From contig NC_045139.1 in the NCBI RefSeq assembly GCF_008831285.2, positions 35,251,706 to 35,315,705 on the forward strand: a DNA stretch of 64,000 nucleotides, read 5' to 3'. Below the pieces are notes generated by a model, which saw nothing but the letters and a program-made list of their open reading frames with translations, ran no database searches and had not been told where the DNA came from. The stretch is from Nymphaea colorata. Taxonomy: Eukaryota > Streptophyta > Magnoliopsida > Nymphaeales > Nymphaeaceae. Positions 61,190 to 64,000 of this stretch are shown here, piece after piece. Position numbers and translations under genes: made by a program. The stretch's first letter is position 1, and each line of letters opens with the position of its first letter.

Positions 61190-61937
61190 TTACTTGATTT
61201 CACTGCACCGGATCTCGATGGGCTCATTCTTCACATAACCAGACAACCCAACAATCAAGAGTACTGACACAAGCGACCCGTACTCAGCTAACAGTACCTG
61301 CACGAAAGAAATTGCCAAGCATGAGACGCACATACTGAACATTGACCTTCTCAAAGGAATATAGCATTACCATTCTCACCTTGGCCTGAGAAATTTCAGT
61401 TGTTCCAGCAAATAAAGATTGACCGAAGGAAACATGACGGTTAAGAACAAAATTAGCGTCATATATGCCACAAAACAGAGACATTAAAACAAGGGTAAAA
61501 TTCAAACCAAGTAGCTAGCTCAGTTAAAAAGAATCATACCCATTTAAACTTCTGCTCTGGAAGTTGCTCTGCAAGGATATCCAAAGGCTCAATGGCAGTT
61601 GAATAGGCTTCCTAGAAACCAAATTCAGTTTGAGTCAGATAATTGGAAAAAAACTCACACAAGGTGCTCCTAAGGGGAACCAAAGCATACCCTGTAGAAC
61701 TGCCTTTGAAGGCACCCAGAATTTAACCACTGCTGGAGCACCATAGAAAACACCTTTGCCTTTCGATTCTAGTATGAAGCAGTGAGAGACAGCATACAAA
61801 CACAATCTCAGAAGAATGTTTATCACAAAAGAACTTACGCATTGAGCTGTTCCCAGGATTTGGAAGATCTACCCACGACAACATCAAATAAGTCTTTTGT
61901 CCAAGTGTCATCATCAAGACTTACATCATATGCAGTC
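61190..61937 (-). CDS. C-terminal exons of an unidentified plant gene (partial)
   Basis: Minus-strand exons with good GT..AG borders are 61839-61937 (TAYDVSLDDDTWTKDLFD, then SSKSWEQLN), 61691-61768 (KAKVFSMVLQQWLNSGCLQR), 61540-61611 (EAYSTAIEPLDILAEQLPEQ) and 61190-61297 (VLLAEYGSLVSVLLIVGLSG to stop). A 6-nt exon at 61380-61385 (Ala-Lys) may sit between the last two. The last exons are all phase 0, read as one helical-looking chain and contain a short hydrophobic segment. The 61839-61937 exon ends in phase 2 and does not join cleanly to the next, so one border is wrong, another exon is missing, or there is an indel. I do not recognise the family. The 5' part lies at higher coordinates, perhaps past the window. 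Confidence 0.55.
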
Positions 61938-64000
61938 CTGCAATTGTCAAAATAGTAAGTCAAGCAGAGTACAGACAAACACGAAAATAATGATGAATTC
62001 AGATATCAGGTAATCTGAATTAGTTTCAAATTTTCAATAACTCTCCTCCAAAAAAGGATAGCTACAATAAACTAAACGTCTTAAAATGGTATGTTGATAT
62101 TCACAAGATTGGAGGATAAGTTGGATGATTGGATCACGCTCATGGACCTGAATAATTTTGGAAAGTGCATCTGTTCACAAGTTAAAGGAAAGGAAAAATT
62201 TTAACAAATACACCCAAGGTTTCACCATAATCAAAAGATAAACATACATAGGATTTTTCTGTGGTTAACCAAAAGGTCCAAATATAAAGTTCGCTGTTAA
62301 CTGGGTGGTAAAAGTACCTGTTCACCATACAAACGATTAAGGCTTTATGAGGTAAAAAAAAAAAGATTAAAATCTACCTGTTTAACTTTGAACTGTGGAT
62401 GATATATGATGTACAAGCATCATTGAATTACTATAGGGGTACAAAAGTTGAGAGAAGAAAATAAGAAATATTTGAATCCGAAACAACACAAAGAAATAAG
62501 TCTAATTTGAGAAGTATTTCAGTCATTTTGGCTCGTGGACTTATCTTGCATTTAAACAACCAACGTTAATCTGATTAAATGTGCATTTGGTTAACACATA
62601 ACAGTGCAAAAACTTGGGTGTGCTTTTACCAAGATTGAAATCTTATGCATGTCTTTGATTGATACCAAAACATTAAAAGTGTGTGCGCATTTGTGCATGC
62701 ATGTGTGTGTGTATGTAATGTGTTTCTTACTCTAAGGAAATTAACAAGTAGTCCAAGCAATAATTTCTAAGGGACTTTTCTCAAAATGAAAACATTAACG
62801 AAAACAATCCAAAAAGAAGGTAAAGCATAAGGAAAGAAACTGTGATTTATGCAGGGGACTTGGATCTGGTTGCAGACTTGGCAATTCTGAAGTTCCATAT
62901 TAGCAGTTTGGCCAGATCGTGGACTTGTGGATCGCCTAGAAGCCCACTTGCATCCTTCAGGACAGAAGGTTGAGAAGGTGCAGGTGTAGAAAAAGTGAAG
63001 GTATGCAGGTATAGTGCTTCAGGAATGTGAGAAGAACAGACAGATTGCTTGCTTAACAGTGTTGGATAAAAACATTCAGCAGTTAGATTAACTTTTCTAG
63101 ATGCATTTGCCTTAGAAATTCCTTTGATAGAACGTTTCCGACCAGATCTGGACCTTCATCAAAAACTTTACTGAATTGTACATCTGGAACAGGAAACAGT
63201 ACAATGTATTAGGATGTGACGCATAACTCCTTACTACCAAGTACCAACCATTCTCCTTTGGTCCTTTATCTTTAAACGTGTCACGAGCGTAAAAACCCCC
63301 CATGGGTGCACATGTTGCCATAGGACCATAAGCTACACATATGTTACTGACCAAAGCTTTCTGACAAAGTAAGGATGTCTGGGGACCTAAACATGTGCCT
63401 ATAGGTCAAAATAGAAGTGCCTGGTATGGTTGTACATCTAAAAGTCAGTATCAAGTGAAGAAAGACTAGTAGCATAACCCAGTAAGATCACAGTGTTTGA
63501 GAGTGCATAAAATGAGTCATCTTAATTGCCAAACAAAAGTAACAGTTTGGTGAAATGCAAACTGAAGAACCTTCCACCAGAAAAGAAGAGATTTTTCATG
63601 CTTTTCTGACGTTTTTGCTTGACCACTATTATTTTCATGTTACTTTTAGTTATTGACATGAATGTTTGATTTTGTGCTACTTTAGCACATATGAACCTTT
63701 CAGGCAACAACCTTTTATTTTATCCCTCAAACATTCAAGCAACTCCTTGGCTAGCTCATTTGCACATCTGTGTTGAACATGCCACGTGAACCACTTAGGA
63801 ACTATGTCCTTTGATACATTTATATGAACTTATGAATTATTTTGCTTCAAGTTTTCTGGATCATATATATATTATGTGTGAGTGTGTTAATGTTTATCCT
63901 TGTTGTACCCTATACTCTTATCTTCTAAAATTGTGATATCCAAACCCATATCACTGTACCCACACCCAGCCCCGTATACACACCCATGTGATTTATCAAG
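61938..64000. other. Probable introns/upstream part of the unidentified minus-strand gene
   Basis: A minus-strand open frame of 102 codons without Met runs from 63,155 to a stop at 62,847 and could be an exon or exon relic. An overlapping frame from an acceptor near 63,172 reads VQFSKVFDEGPDLVGN and continues to a stop. Neither could be tied to the exons below 61,937. The rest is A/T-rich with no recognised repeat apart from a short TG tract near 62,700. Confidence 0.35.

Overview
The window is nuclear DNA from a flowering plant. The evidence is spliced genes of plant-specific families (JAZ/TIFY, GEM-like GRAM, CURLY FLAG LEAF-type WW, CYSTM), GT..AG introns, long AT-rich intergenic stretches, TA/GA microsatellites, and many hAT-type, LINE and SINE relics. 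The lineage within angiosperms cannot be fixed from the sequence alone.

Layout. 1-5.8 kb is repeat-rich and shows no gene; it carries two related short hAT-like elements and tandem duplications. 6.26-9.20 kb (+) is a complete six-exon JAZ repressor gene with three CACGTG G-boxes just upstream. 9.2-19.8 kb is intergenic, with a 456-bp hAT MITE bounded by a perfect 8-bp target duplication, a SINE copy, a strong hairpin and several tandem duplications. 19.82-23.17 kb is a nearly full-length hAT transposon with recognisable ends, an 8-bp target duplication (7/8) and a transposase pseudogene. 23.6-29.7 kb (-) is a CYSTM gene whose last coding exon of 49 nt lies 5.3 kb from exon 2, about 460 bp from the hAT element. 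31.77-33.38 kb (+) is a three-exon GEM-like GRAM-domain gene. 33.4-42.2 kb is intergenic. 42.26-43.06 kb (-) is a two-exon CFL1-like gene (WW-like domain plus C-terminal CxxC...CxxC). 43.3-61.2 kb is repeat-dominated: a decayed LINE at 50.6-52.4 kb, GAGCTCGA-rich elements, a ~71-bp minisatellite, and MITE and SINE copies. 61.19-61.94 kb (-) holds the last exons of an unidentified gene that probably continues leftwards in transcript terms, towards or past the window end.

How the genes relate. They are independent single transcription units, not an operon. JAZ is the jasmonate-signalling repressor. The GEM-like and CFL1-like families are both linked in other plants to epidermal or developmental regulation, but the sequence gives no reason to link them functionally here. 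I found no new multi-gene system. The most informative points are the hidden CYSTM terminal exon, the JAZ last-intron arrangement that would give a truncated isoform on retention, the dissected hAT element, and a family of short hAT-like elements with matching ends.
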